Positions 1 to 6,672 of a DNA stretch of 6,878 bases are shown piece by piece (positions within the stretch are counted from its first letter, which is position 1; every line of letters begins with the position of its first letter). This DNA comes from Bacteroidota bacterium (GTDB lineage Bacteria; Bacteroidota; Bacteroidia; Chitinophagales; LD1): assembly GCA_023428205.1 (NCBI GenBank), contig JAEYZB010000306.1, positions 1 through 6,878 of the forward strand, given 5' to 3'. A model generated the notes under the pieces. It did not search any database, was not told the origin of the DNA, and saw only the letters and a program-made list of their open reading frames with translations. The position numbers and the translations under genes were made by a program.

Positions 1-1
1 G

Positions 2-418
2 TATAAAAAGCCCGAAGGCATTGGCGTTCGCGTTGATGATGGTTTTGAAGAGGGAATGACGATTCCGATTTATTACGACCCGATGATTGCAAAATTGGTA
101 ACGCACGGAAAAGACCGTGAAGAAGCCATCAGCCGAATGTTGCGCGCTATCAATAATTACACCATTGTTGGTGTGCGCAATACGCTGGCATTTGGCGAAT
201 TTGTTTTGAAACATCCTGCCTTTGTCAGCGGGAAATTCGACACGCATTTTGTAACGAAACATTTTACACCAGAAATTTTGGTCGCGCAAAATGATGAGGA
301 AGCAGAAGCTGCGGCAATTTTAGCGGCATATCTTTACAACGCGAAAAGTGCGGCATCTCCATCGGCTGTTACGCAAGTGCGCACCGAATCGAAGTGGGTG
401 AAAAACCGCACTCGATAA
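2..418 (+). CDS. accC: Acyl-CoA carboxylase biotin carboxylase subunit, C-terminal part (partial, 5' end outside window)
   Basis: Biotin carboxylase performs the ATP-dependent carboxylation of biotin on a carrier protein, the first half-reaction of acetyl-/propionyl-CoA carboxylase, in the cytoplasm. The frame is open from base 2 and gives 138 residues before TAA at 416-418, so an internal ATG at 56 is not the true start. The visible part is the biotin carboxylase C-terminal domain. It has the motif GVRVD (Arg at visible residue 10, expected to match the active-site Arg338 of E. coli AccC), then IPIYYDPMIAKL, GKDREEAI and GKFDTHFV. The tail after FDTHFV runs about 55 residues, longer than in E. 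coli AccC and more like the acyl-CoA (PccA/AccA3-type) carboxylases common in Bacteroidota. No biotinyl domain (AMKM motif) follows, so the carrier must be a separate gene outside the window. Whether the substrate is acetyl-CoA or propionyl-CoA cannot be read from this subunit. Confidence 0.92.
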   Translation, partial: YKKPEGIGVRVDDGFEEGMTIPIYYDPMIAKLVTHGKDREEAISRMLRAINNYTIVGVRNTLAFGEFVLKHPAFVSGKFDTHFVTKHFTPEILVAQNDEEAEAAAILAAYLYNAKSAASPSAVTQVRTESKWVKNRTR

Positions 419-428
419 AAAGAAATTT

Positions 429-436
429 TACCTTTG
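429..436 (+). promoter_or_regulatory. Candidate Bacteroidota -7 element upstream of the cytochrome-like gene
   Basis: TACCTTTG matches the Bacteroidota -7 consensus TAnnTTTG exactly. It lies 16 bp before the ATG at 453, in the 34-bp gap after the carboxylase stop. I see no convincing TTG-type -33 element about 20 bp upstream, and transcription from here would leave a leader of only about 10 nt. Read-through from the carboxylase gene is an equally good explanation. Confidence 0.25.
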
Positions 437-452
437 AAAAAATAACACTACC

Positions 453-776
453 ATGAATACCAGAAGAATCACTATTATCACCACATCGTTGTTTTTGATT
501 TTTGTTCTCTCGCAATGTAGTTCGAGATTATATGTCCCTACCGAAGCAAACGTGTCCGAAAAAGCCACACTTGCGGAACTCAACCAAGGACGCGCATATA
601 TGCTTACCGTCTGTATGCAGTGCCATAAACGCACGCCTTCGCCCAATAAACATACCGCGGAGGAATGGTTGCTGACGCTCAATAAAATGCAAGAAATTGC
701 AGGCCATAAAAAGAAGACATTTACGAACGAGCAGAAAGACTTAATTTACAAATACATTATTTCGGCTAAAAAATAA
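453..776 (+). CDS. Small CxxCH (c-type cytochrome-like) probable lipoprotein
   Basis: The product has 107 residues. Residues 1-21 form a signal sequence: an N-terminal TRR followed by a hydrophobic stretch to about residue 19. Cys22 in LSQCSS is a plausible lipidation site, though Gln at -1 is not the standard lipobox residue. The mature part holds one haem c attachment motif, CMQCH at 54-58, preceded by GRAYMLTV as in class I cytochrome c N-terminal helices. Met79 in the helix LTLNKMQ is a possible sixth iron ligand, and a C-terminal helix (TNEQKDLIYKYI) ends the protein, as in monohaem cytochromes. At about 86 mature residues it is near the lower size limit for cytochrome c. The likely role is periplasmic or membrane-anchored electron transfer; the partner is unknown. 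ATG 453 is preferred because the signal peptide begins there. No clear Shine-Dalgarno sequence is visible. It follows the carboxylase gene by 34 bp and may be co-transcribed, but no functional link is evident. Confidence 0.75.
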   Translation: MNTRRITIITTSLFLIFVLSQCSSRLYVPTEANVSEKATLAELNQGRAYMLTVCMQCHKRTPSPNKHTAEEWLLTLNKMQEIAGHKKKTFTNEQKDLIYKYIISAKK

Positions 777-811
777 TGTTTCGATAGAGTGCCCTGAAAA
801 AACGGAGCTTG

Positions 812-829
812 AAATGGGTGAAAAAAACG
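812..829. repeat. Intergenic 18-bp repeat, copy A
   Basis: AAATGGGTGAAAAAAACG is repeated exactly at 6673-6690 in the same orientation. This copy lies in the 60-bp gap between the convergent cytochrome-like and metallopeptidase genes, 7 bp beyond the peptidase stop codon. Read on the - strand it gives a T7 run just after that gene, but no stable hairpin precedes the run, so a simple terminator role is not supported. Confidence 0.6.
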
Positions 830-836
830 AGGTGGA

Positions 837-2603
837 TTAGAAATTAACCCACTTCAGATTCTTTCTTCCCTGATTAGTGGAAAGCGAAACAACGTAGATG
901 CCGCTCGCCAAATTTTCTTTTTGCGAAAATAAATTCCCAGGAGAAGAGAAGCAAACCTGTCCATTCAAATTGATGATTTGATACGACTCAATGTGTAAAT
1001 CGTCATTGTTCGCGCGTAATACAAATCCGTTGGGCGTGGAAAGTAATTCTGCGGCTATATTTTTCACTTCGTGAATTGCGCTAATTCCGCAGCTATTTTG
1101 CACAAAAGGGACATAGCCTCTTTCGTATAGATGTTTATATATCACACAGAAGTTTTTTCCGTTGCTAAGGAGTGTATCGCTCAGTAGCAATGCCTTTGCG
1201 GCTTGTGGTTGGGTCATGTTTTGTGTGAAAATATAGAGCGTAATTAGGACTAAACTATCCGTATAGGCGATGCATAATTCATCATGAATATTCATGAGAG
1301 TCGATGACCATAATTCCGAATTTTTGTAGTAGCTGGTTGGCGATAAATCTTCGGGATAATGTTTTGTGGAATTTACCGCACGCCCATTCCAAAATTCATT
1401 GTGTCCGTCCCAATTATACACCCAATTTGTATTGTAATTACTGAGACGTTTTGAATAAGAAGCCGCAAAATAATCGGCAATTCCTTCGTCCAATGAATTG
1501 CGCTCAAAGCCCGAGTTGGTATTGGGTGCAGAGTTGTAGGAAACAAAATGTGAATACTCGTGAATCAATACATCGGCATCTTCTGCGTCATCCACTCCGC
1601 CCGTTCCGAAAATTATATTATTAGGAGAAGAAAAAAACGAATTATCATCGTTAGTTCCGTGCGGGTCAACCTTTGCCAAAGCATCAGCAGATGTGAAACC
1701 TAAGCCGTGAATATAATCGCGATAGAGGGATAAATGATAAAATGCGTTTACATCCTCAAATCCATTTTGGCTGCGCGTGAAATCAAAAACAGGAGTGGTG
1801 GATGTCACGGCAATAATCCCATTTCCATTAATGTCATGTAGCTGAATATGGCTATTCTGTAAACGGAAAACGGAGCCATCAAAATCGGCTGTAAATGTTT
1901 TGTTTTGGCGTTCGTTGTTTAGTACGGGAGAATCGGCATTATTATTATCAATGAATGCGCCACCATAGGAAACTTGTGCTGTTGTCAGTGGGTCGGGATT
2001 AAATACTTTTCCGGTAACGGTGGAATCAATATTCAGAAAAACAGAAGTGATTTTTTCGGAGATAACGCCCGAATTGTTTATCAAAACCTCTTTATTCAAT
2101 CCACTTTTCTCCCGGAAAGTGAGCTGTAAGCATAAAGACAATTTATTTTCATCAAATACATACACGATTTCTTTTTGCAAGTCAAAAACCGCCAAATTAC
2201 TCGCAAGATACTTTTCGGAAAACGCATAAATATTTTTTTTACTGTCTTCATCGGGAGAATCAATACTCATCGGAATGGAATCAAACCAATTAGTGTAAAT
2301 GCTCATTATCTTGCCATTTTTTGCAAGGTTGATTTTGATTGCCGCGTTTTTAATGGAAATATTATTTAGTGTTTGGTTGAATTGAAAATGTAATGCTGCG
2401 GGGCTTTCTGTTTTGGCATATAGCGATAATTGATACTTTTGTGCTTTTTCACCTAAGAAATTTGAAAGATAATCGCTGACAGCCGAAATGTCGTTGGGGG
2501 CGTCTATTCTGCTATTAGGGTAAAAATCATTACACAAAAATTCCTGTGCATTGATTTTAATTGCACTTAAAAATATGACAGACAATATTATTCCTATTCG
2601 CAT
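837..2603 (-). CDS. Secreted zinc metallopeptidase (gluzincin, fungalysin/M36-like) with T9SS type A sorting tail
   Basis: The 588-residue product is predicted to be exported by Sec and then secreted or surface-attached by T9SS, where it would hydrolyse proteins or peptides. A signal peptide covers residues 1-19, with likely cleavage at INA/Q. Residues about 40-190 resemble an FTP/PepSY-type inhibitory propeptide (for example LHFQFNQTLNNISIKNA). The catalytic domain has HEYSH at 348-352, giving zinc ligands His348 and His352 and general base Glu349. Glu373 in LDEGIADY is the expected third ligand, 21 residues after His352. SELWSSTLMNIHDEL (429-443) and the later LLSNGKNFCVIYKHLYERG match the C-terminal part of M36/M4-like peptidases. 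From about residue 525 a T9SS type A tail follows, with YQIINLNGQV, then ASGIYVVSLS and a short basic end. The ATG is supported by the signal peptide and by AAGGAG just upstream. It is convergent with the cytochrome-like gene and divergent from the adhesin gene. Substrate specificity cannot be inferred. M4-like is the alternative family assignment. Confidence 0.9.
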   Translation of the reverse strand: MRIGIILSVIFLSAIKINAQEFLCNDFYPNSRIDAPNDISAVSDYLSNFLGEKAQKYQLSLYAKTESPAALHFQFNQTLNNISIKNAAIKINLAKNGKIMSIYTNWFDSIPMSIDSPDEDSKKNIYAFSEKYLASNLAVFDLQKEIVYVFDENKLSLCLQLTFREKSGLNKEVLINNSGVISEKITSVFLNIDSTVTGKVFNPDPLTTAQVSYGGAFIDNNNADSPVLNNERQNKTFTADFDGSVFRLQNSHIQLHDINGNGIIAVTSTTPVFDFTRSQNGFEDVNAFYHLSLYRDYIHGLGFTSADALAKVDPHGTNDDNSFFSSPNNIIFGTGGVDDAEDADVLIHEYSHFVSYNSAPNTNSGFERNSLDEGIADYFAASYSKRLSNYNTNWVYNWDGHNEFWNGRAVNSTKHYPEDLSPTSYYKNSELWSSTLMNIHDELCIAYTDSLVLITLYIFTQNMTQPQAAKALLLSDTLLSNGKNFCVIYKHLYERGYVPFVQNSCGISAIHEVKNIAAELLSTPNGFVLRANNDDLHIESYQIINLNGQVCFSSPGNLFSQKENLASGIYVVSLSTNQGRKNLKWVNF

Positions 2604-2605
2604 AA

Positions 2606-2611
2606 CTCCTT
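2606..2611 (-). promoter_or_regulatory. Shine-Dalgarno sequence of the metallopeptidase gene
   Basis: On the - strand AAGGAG ends 2 nt before the ATG. The match to anti-SD is perfect, but the spacing is unusually short. Such sites are uncommon in Bacteroidota, and no other complete gene in this window has one, so it may be partly fortuitous. It does support ATG 2603 as the start. Confidence 0.4.
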
Positions 2612-2639
2612 ACAAAGGAAATAAATTATAAACATTCAT

Positions 2640-2671
2640 TTTGGGGTTTAACGAAAAACTTTCTATTTTAG
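2640..2671 (+). promoter_or_regulatory. Candidate Bacteroidota-type promoter for the lectin adhesin gene
   Basis: TTTG at 2640-2643 and TATTTTAG at 2664-2671 are 20 bp apart. This resembles the Bacteroidota -33 (TTTG) and -7 (TAnnTTTG) elements, with one mismatch in the -7 box. Initiation would fall near 2678, leaving a leader of about 70 nt before ATG 2746. The region is AT-rich, so a chance match is possible. Confidence 0.35.
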
Positions 2672-2745
2672 ACAACGTTAAGGCGACTTGATTCATCTAT
2701 GGAGTGGTTTTGGGTTTATCACCGAAAATAATTTTACTATAAGAA

Positions 2746-3246
2746 ATGAAAAAGATTTTGTTCTACTTGCTTGCCTGTTTTGTGTTTAACAGCGCAAAAG
2801 TTCAAGCCCAAACGCCCCAAGGCTGTAATCTCAATAACATTCGTGCCGCGTTTGCTGCCGCAGGTCATTACACAGAATTGAATGTTTCCGGCCAGCCGTG
2901 CAGTTTGTATTTTGTGGATGAAAGTGCTAACGATGCAGCTACTGCAGAAGGTTTAGCAGGTCAGTTAGGAGGACATTTGGTGGTAATGAATGATGCTACC
3001 GAAAATTCCAATGTGGTTGCTGCCATTAACGCTGCCGGGTATCTTGCTGGAAATCGAAAAGTGTGGATAGGATATAAGCGCACAGGGACAGCGGCTCCTA
3101 CATTTTATTCTTTAGAAGGAACCTCCGGACCATTTACACCGGGACCATCAAGTCCTACATTATTTCAAAACTGGAGTAGCGGTGAGCCAAACAATAGTGG
3201 TTTCGATGGCTGTTGCAGTTTTTTTTTGCAGTTACACAGATTGTAA
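2746..3246 (+). CDS. Adhesin gene, first reading frame as written (signal peptide plus most of lectin domain 1, ends early)
   Basis: Without frame correction this frame encodes 166 residues and stops at TAA 3244-3246. Residues 1-160 are authentic: a signal peptide, then the lectin-like fold through WIG and EPN to GCCSFF. The last six residues (LQLHRL) are out-of-frame and have no match in the paralogous second lectin domain. The product would lack the WND half of the calcium site and the T9SS domain. It would therefore probably be a non-functional periplasmic fragment. Confidence 0.65.
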   Translation: MKKILFYLLACFVFNSAKVQAQTPQGCNLNNIRAAFAAAGHYTELNVSGQPCSLYFVDESANDAATAEGLAGQLGGHLVVMNDATENSNVVAAINAAGYLAGNRKVWIGYKRTGTAAPTFYSLEGTSGPFTPGPSSPTLFQNWSSGEPNNSGFDGCCSFFLQLHRL

Positions 3247-6200
3247 TGGAGAACAGTGTGTACAGATTTATGCAAACGGCTTGTGGAATGATGAAGATTG
3301 TAGTGATGATGCGAGTAAGTCTATCATAGAAGTAAACCTTTGCCCTATCGTTACATCGACTCAAGACACCACCATTTGTGCAGGAGGAGGAGTTCGGCTT
3401 TGGGCCACGACAATTTTAGGATCTTCTCCATATAATTATACTTGGACTCCTGGAAATTTATCAGGAGCCAATCATCGAGTTTATCCTACTCAACCAACGA
3501 CCTATTCATTGACAGTAACCGATAGATATGGCTGTTATCAAACGGCATCAACAGATGTGTCATTAAATACAGGCTGTGTCCCTCCTCCGCAGCCATTGGG
3601 TTGCAATATTACGGCTATCCGAAATGCCTTTGCCGCTGCCGGACATTATACGGAACTAAACGTAACAGGGCAAGATTGCAGTATGTATTTTATTGATGAA
3701 AATGCCAATGATGCGGCAGGAGCAGAAAGTTTAGCGAATGCTTTTGGAGCGCACTTGGTGGTGATGAATGATGCAACCGAAAATACGAATGTGATAGCGG
3801 CTGTGAATGCCGCAGGGTACCTTTCAGGAAGCCAAAAAGTGTGGATAGGCGTAAAACGTACAGGCACTGCGGCTCCTACGTTTTATACTTTAGACGGTTC
3901 TACCGGTCCGTTTACTCCGGGGCCATCTACCCCTTATTTATATCAAAACTGGGCAGGTGGCGAGCCGAATAATAGCGGCTATGATAACTGTTGCAGCTTT
4001 TTTTGCAACTATACCGATTGTAACGGAGAGCAGTGTGTGCAGATATATTCAAATGGGTTTTGGAATGATGAAAGTTGCGATGATGATGGAAGTAAATCCA
4101 TTATCGAAGTAAACCTTTGCCCTGAAATTAATGCCTCGAACGATACAACTGTTTGTAATCCGAATCCGGTAACAATTACCACTCGTGCTATTCTCGGTTC
4201 TGCTCCATACTCCTACGCTTGGACACCCGGAGGGCAAACATCTTCTTCTATCACGGTAACTCCGCCAAGTACTACAATGTACAAAGTTCGGGTGACAGAC
4301 AGATGGTCCTGCTATCAGGAAGATTCTACAATGATAACGGTTATTCCGATTAGTCCGCCAACCATTACGGCAAGTTCGCTTTCCTTGTGTATAGATGAAA
4401 TAGATACCATCAATATGGTGGGAACATATAATCCTACTGCTGCCATGAATTGGTATTTTGACGGAGCCTCGTTTTTAGGAGGTAGTGCGGTATTGCCCTA
4501 TTATGTCAGTTGGAGTCAAGCGGGAACACATGATATTTCTTTGTTTATGACAGATGATGTCTGTACCTCCCAAACGACTACAATTACGGTAACGGTACAT
4601 CCGAACCCTATTGCCACTGCGGGCATAGATGTGGCTTTATGCTCCGATTCTTCCATAATCTTGGGAGCAGCACCTGATGCGGGAAATACATACAGTTGGA
4701 ATCCGACACTCGGCTTGAGTAATGGTACAGTTGCAAATCCTGTGTTGACCGCAAATAACCCGACTGATTCAAACATTGTACAAAGTTTTGTCGTGACGGA
4801 AACTACCGCAGAAGGCTGTGCCGCTACCGACACGGTGCTGGTCACGCTTCATCCTCCGGCAGTCACCACCTTTGCTATTAATCCGCCTAATGCTTGTATT
4901 GGTGAGGCAGTAACGATTACTTACACGGGAACAAATAGCGCTTCGGCTACATACACATGGGATTTCGGAGTCGGAACGGTTGTAAGTGGAAGCGGGCAAG
5001 GTCCTTATACCGTGACTTGGGCTTCTTCCGGTAGCCATCCGATATCGCTCAATGTAACAGAAAATGGTTGCCCCGGAATTCCGACTGTTGATTCGGTAAG
5101 TATCGGCACCCCTCCTCCGGCAGATGCAGGTGCAGATGTGGCGGTATGTTCAGGCGGTACGGTGCAAATCGGCTCACCGACACAAGCAGGATTCACTTAT
5201 CAATGGAGTCCTACAACATCCTTAGACGATGCGACATCTTCGTCTCCTAATTTTTCGTTTTTAAACACCTCGTCAAGTTCTCAGACATTCACCTACACCG
5301 TAGTGATGAATCAAAACGGATGTACGGCTTCTGACGATGTAAACGTAACCGTTGATGCACCGGGAGCTACGACTATCGTGCCACAAGGTTCTACTACTTT
5401 CTGCGAAGGCGGAACGGTGACACTTGAATCAAATGACCCGAATATCGTTTCTTGGTCATGGTTGCCGAATGGTGAAACAACACAAAGCATTATCGTGGCA
5501 ACGGGGCAGCAGTTCAGTATGACAGGACGCGATGCGCAAAGCTGCTACTACGTAAGCAATGCGATAATCACGACACAAGTCATTCCTCCGGTGGTGGCAT
5601 TGGCGCCTAATGGATTGGTAGAAGAATCTTGTACTGATTATAATGACGGCTCTATTACATTATCTCCAACAGGTGGAACTCCGCCTTATAATTATGTTTG
5701 GGATGATGGGCGAACAACCGCTGCGATAACCGGCTTAGGCGAGGGTGTTTACGCAGTTACCGTTTCCGACCAATATAACTGTTCTGCATCGGCACAATAC
5801 ACCGTTGATGCGGCAGTAGATTTTTATGTAAATATTGACAGTGCGTTTAATGTGTCGTGCTACGGATTTTATGACGGAGAAATTTTTGCTTCGTCCACAG
5901 GCGGTGCGCCACCCTATGCTTTCGTTTGGTCAAATAATATTACGGGCAGAAGAAACCTGCATTTGCCGATAGGCACCTATACCGTAACGGCTTCTGACGG
6001 ACATGGCTGCTTGTCGGATTCTACCATTACGCTCACGCAGCCCGATGAAATTGTAGCGACCACGACTTCCAATTTGTTTATTGAATTTACCGAAGAAACA
6101 CAAATTGATGTAACGATAAGCCCTAATGGAAACTATACCTACATGTGGTCGCCTGCGGCATCGCTCAGCTGTGCGGATTGTGAAGACCCGGGTGCTTTCC

Positions 6201-6565
6201 CTGCGCAAACCACCACCTACACGCTGGTGGTACATGACGAAACAACTAATTGCTACGACACCACGAAATTTAAGCTCGTAGTAGATGCCTCTAAACGGAT
6301 ATACATTCCGAATGCCTTCACGCCTAATGGCGATGGGAAAAATGATGTGTGGCAGGTTTTCAGCAAAGGCGTGAAATATTTCAAAGTGCAAATCTTTAAC
6401 CGTTGGGGCGAAAAGGTGTTTGAAACCCTCGATATCACCAGGGGTTGGGACGGCACCTTCCATGGTGCGGCAGTAAACCCCGGAATCTACACCTACATTG
6501 TAGCTGTCACCTATTTAGATTCCGAACGTGTGAATCAAAGTGGAACGATAACCGTTGTGAAGTAA
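2746..6565 (+). CDS. Multidomain surface adhesin: two C-type lectin-like domains, PKD-like modules, SprB repeats, T9SS type B domain; frame interrupted at a T9 tract
   Basis: This is one gene read in two frames. The first frame runs from ATG 2746; the second is needed from about 3227 onward. Skipping one T in the run 3219-3227 gives a 1272-residue protein, numbered here. The signal peptide is residues 1-21 (VQA/Q). Lectin-like domain 1 spans 26-200, with WIG at 107-109, EPN at 147-149 and WND at 180-182. Domain 2 spans 285-459, with the same motifs at 366, 406 and 439. EPN and WND are the calcium and sugar-binding motifs of mannose-type C-type lectins. Each lectin domain is followed by a PKD-like module, then about five Ig/PKD-like modules fill 538-946. 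Two SprB repeats lie at about 961-1020 and 1037-1096, a further PKD-like module at about 1100-1180, and the CHU_C/T9SS type B domain (IPNAFTPNGDGKND) at 1186-1272. The likely role is a surface adhesin binding glycans in a calcium-dependent way. Glycan specificity is inferred from EPN only. No Shine-Dalgarno sequence is seen. Confidence 0.88.
2821..3565 (+). repeat. Internal tandem duplication, copy 1 (lectin-like domain plus PKD-like module)
   Basis: This unit encodes lectin domain 1 (from GCN) and the following PKD-like module (to STDVSL). It corresponds to 3599-4342 with a period of 777 bp (259 codons), apart from the one extra T in this copy. Codon usage differs at many synonymous sites between the copies while the protein is conserved, so the duplication is not recent. 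Confidence 0.85.
3219..3227 (+). other. T9 homopolymer at the frame break (candidate slippage site)
   Basis: Nine consecutive T follow AG at 3217-3218. Eight T would read Ser-Phe-Phe-Cys in frame with everything downstream; nine T lead to a stop 17 nt later. The equivalent codons in lectin domain 2 (3998-4004) have seven T after AGC and encode the same Ser-Phe-Phe-Cys. The tract lies between the EPN and WND motifs of lectin domain 1. Confidence 0.85.
3227..6565 (+). CDS. Adhesin gene, second reading frame (rest of lectin domain 1 to T9SS type B domain)
   Basis: From TGC at 3227 this frame encodes the remaining 1112 residues without a stop until TAA 6563-6565. It begins inside lectin domain 1 with CSYTDCNGEQC, which continues the preceding frame exactly as domain 2 does. 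It has no signal peptide of its own. A GTG at 3182 opens this frame further upstream, but the 15 residues it adds overlap lectin-coding sequence in another frame and match nothing in domain 2. Independent translation from there would give a protein that cannot be exported. Sequence content includes lectin domain 2, the Ig/PKD-like modules, SprB repeats and the CHU_C domain. Confidence 0.75.
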   Translation, partial: CSYTDCNGEQCVQIYANGLWNDEDCSDDASKSIIEVNLCPIVTSTQDTTICAGGGVRLWATTILGSSPYNYTWTPGNLSGANHRVYPTQPTTYSLTVTDRYGCYQTASTDVSLNTGCVPPPQPLGCNITAIRNAFAAAGHYTELNVTGQDCSMYFIDENANDAAGAESLANAFGAHLVVMNDATENTNVIAAVNAAGYLSGSQKVWIGVKRTGTAAPTFYTLDGSTGPFTPGPSTPYLYQNWAGGEPNNSGYDNCCSFFCNYTDCNGEQCVQIYSNGFWNDESCDDDGSKSIIEVNLCPEINASNDTTVCNPNPVTITTRAILGSAPYSYAWTPGGQTSSSITVTPPSTTMYKVRVTDRWSCYQEDSTMITVIPISPPTITASSLSLCIDEIDTINMVGTYNPTAAMNWYFDGASFLGGSAVLPYYVSWSQAGTHDISLFMTDDVCTSQTTTITVTVHPNPIATAGIDVALCSDSSIILGAAPDAGNTYSWNPTLGLSNGTVANPVLTANNPTDSNIVQSFVVTETTAEGCAATDTVLVTLHPPAVTTFAINPPNACIGEAVTITYTGTNSASATYTWDFGVGTVVSGSGQGPYTVTWASSGSHPISLNVTENGCPGIPTVDSVSIGTPPPADAGADVAVCSGGTVQIGSPTQAGFTYQWSPTTSLDDATSSSPNFSFLNTSSSSQTFTYTVVMNQNGCTASDDVNVTVDAPGATTIVPQGSTTFCEGGTVTLESNDPNIVSWSWLPNGETTQSIIVATGQQFSMTGRDAQSCYYVSNAIITTQVIPPVVALAPNGLVEESCTDYNDGSITLSPTGGTPPYNYVWDDGRTTAAITGLGEGVYAVTVSDQYNCSASAQYTVDAAVDFYVNIDSAFNVSCYGFYDGEIFASSTGGAPPYAFVWSNNITGRRNLHLPIGTYTVTASDGHGCLSDSTITLTQPDEIVATTTSNLFIEFTEETQIDVTISPNGNYTYMWSPAASLSCADCEDPGAFPAQTTTYTLVVHDETTNCYDTTKFKLVVDASKRIYIPNAFTPNGDGKNDVWQVFSKGVKYFKVQIFNRWGEKVFETLDITRGWDGTFHGAAVNPGIYTYIVAVTYLDSERVNQSGTITVVK
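3599..4342 (+). repeat. Internal tandem duplication, copy 2 (lectin-like domain plus PKD-like module)
   Basis: This unit encodes lectin domain 2 and its PKD-like module (ending STMITV). The lectin parts of the two copies share about 136 of 175 residues by my own ungapped count, including WIG, EPN, WND and all cysteines of the Cys-rich loop. The PKD-like parts are more divergent but keep the pattern ILGSxPYxYxWTPG. Confidence 0.85.
5627..6034 (+). repeat. Two SprB-type repeats within the adhesin gene
   Basis: Repeat 1 (5627-5806) contains SCTDYNDGSITLSPTGGTPP and ends in VYAVTVSDQYNCSAS. Repeat 2 (5855-6034) contains SCYGFYDGEIFASSTGGAPP and ends in TYTVTASDGHGCLSD. Both match the SprB repeat pattern of gliding-associated adhesins: Cys, DG, GGxPPY, aromatic-W, then GxYxVTxxDxxGC. 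The copies are diverged at DNA level. Confidence 0.75.
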
Positions 6566-6599
6566 TAGTCGTAAGGTATAAGTCGAAAATTATAAGTAG

Positions 6600-6626
6600 G
6601 GGCAGAAAATTTTCTGCCCTTTTTTT
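6600..6626 (+). terminator. Intrinsic terminator of the adhesin gene
   Basis: A perfect 20-bp palindrome, GGGCAGAAAA followed by TTTTCTGCCC (6600-6619), is followed directly by seven T (6620-6626). It starts 34 bp after the adhesin stop codon. The G+C-rich arm GGGCAG/CTGCCC with an A/T loop and a T run is the classical rho-independent layout on the + strand. On the - strand no T run follows the stem. Confidence 0.85.
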
Positions 6627-6640
6627 ATGTGGGTGCATTT

Positions 6641-6665
6641 GTAGGGGCAATCGCTCGCGTTGCCC
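6641..6665. repeat. Second hairpin element with GTAGGGGCA arm (REP-like)
   Basis: GGGCAA (6645-6650) can pair with TTGCCC (6660-6665) around a 9-nt G+C-rich loop. Its start, GTAGGGGCA, is identical to the start of the terminator element at 6596-6604, 45 bp upstream. No T run follows on either strand. Short GTAGGGGC-type palindromes of this kind often recur between genes, but recurrence cannot be tested here. Confidence 0.45.
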
Positions 6666-6672
6666 GAAAACA

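Larger units (their letters stand above)
2604..2745. other. Divergent intergenic region between metallopeptidase and lectin adhesin genes
   Basis: This 142-bp AT-rich region must hold the promoters of both divergent T9SS-cargo genes. On the - strand TATAAT (2625-2630) lies about 21 bp before the peptidase ATG. On the + strand a TTTG/TATTTTAG pair fits the Bacteroidota promoter pattern (separate entry). No obvious operator palindrome was seen. Confidence 0.6.

Noticed and set aside
393..408. A third, imperfect copy of the TGGGTGAAAAA repeat at the end of the carboxylase gene
   Set aside because: It lies inside coding sequence for the tail KWVKNR, which looks like a normal C-terminus for this enzyme, and it matches for only about 11 consecutive bases.
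2020..2369. Two + strand open frames (69 and 64 residues) inside the metallopeptidase gene
   Set aside because: They are shadows of the peptidase propeptide coding region on the opposite strand and show no features of their own.
3182..3226. GTG at 3182 as an independent start for the long second frame of the adhesin gene
   Set aside because: The 15 residues it adds are an out-of-frame reading of lectin-coding sequence, there is no signal peptide or ribosome site, and the start would cut a lectin domain in half.
4516..5038. Overlapping - strand open frames of 109 and 89 residues
   Set aside because: They are antisense to Ig/PKD-like modules with clear protein-level patterns on the + strand; no start signals or known motifs.
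5930..6463. 177-residue open frame on the - strand inside the adhesin gene
   Set aside because: It is antisense to conserved SprB and CHU_C coding sequence, and its translation is Arg-rich with no recognisable domain or signal.
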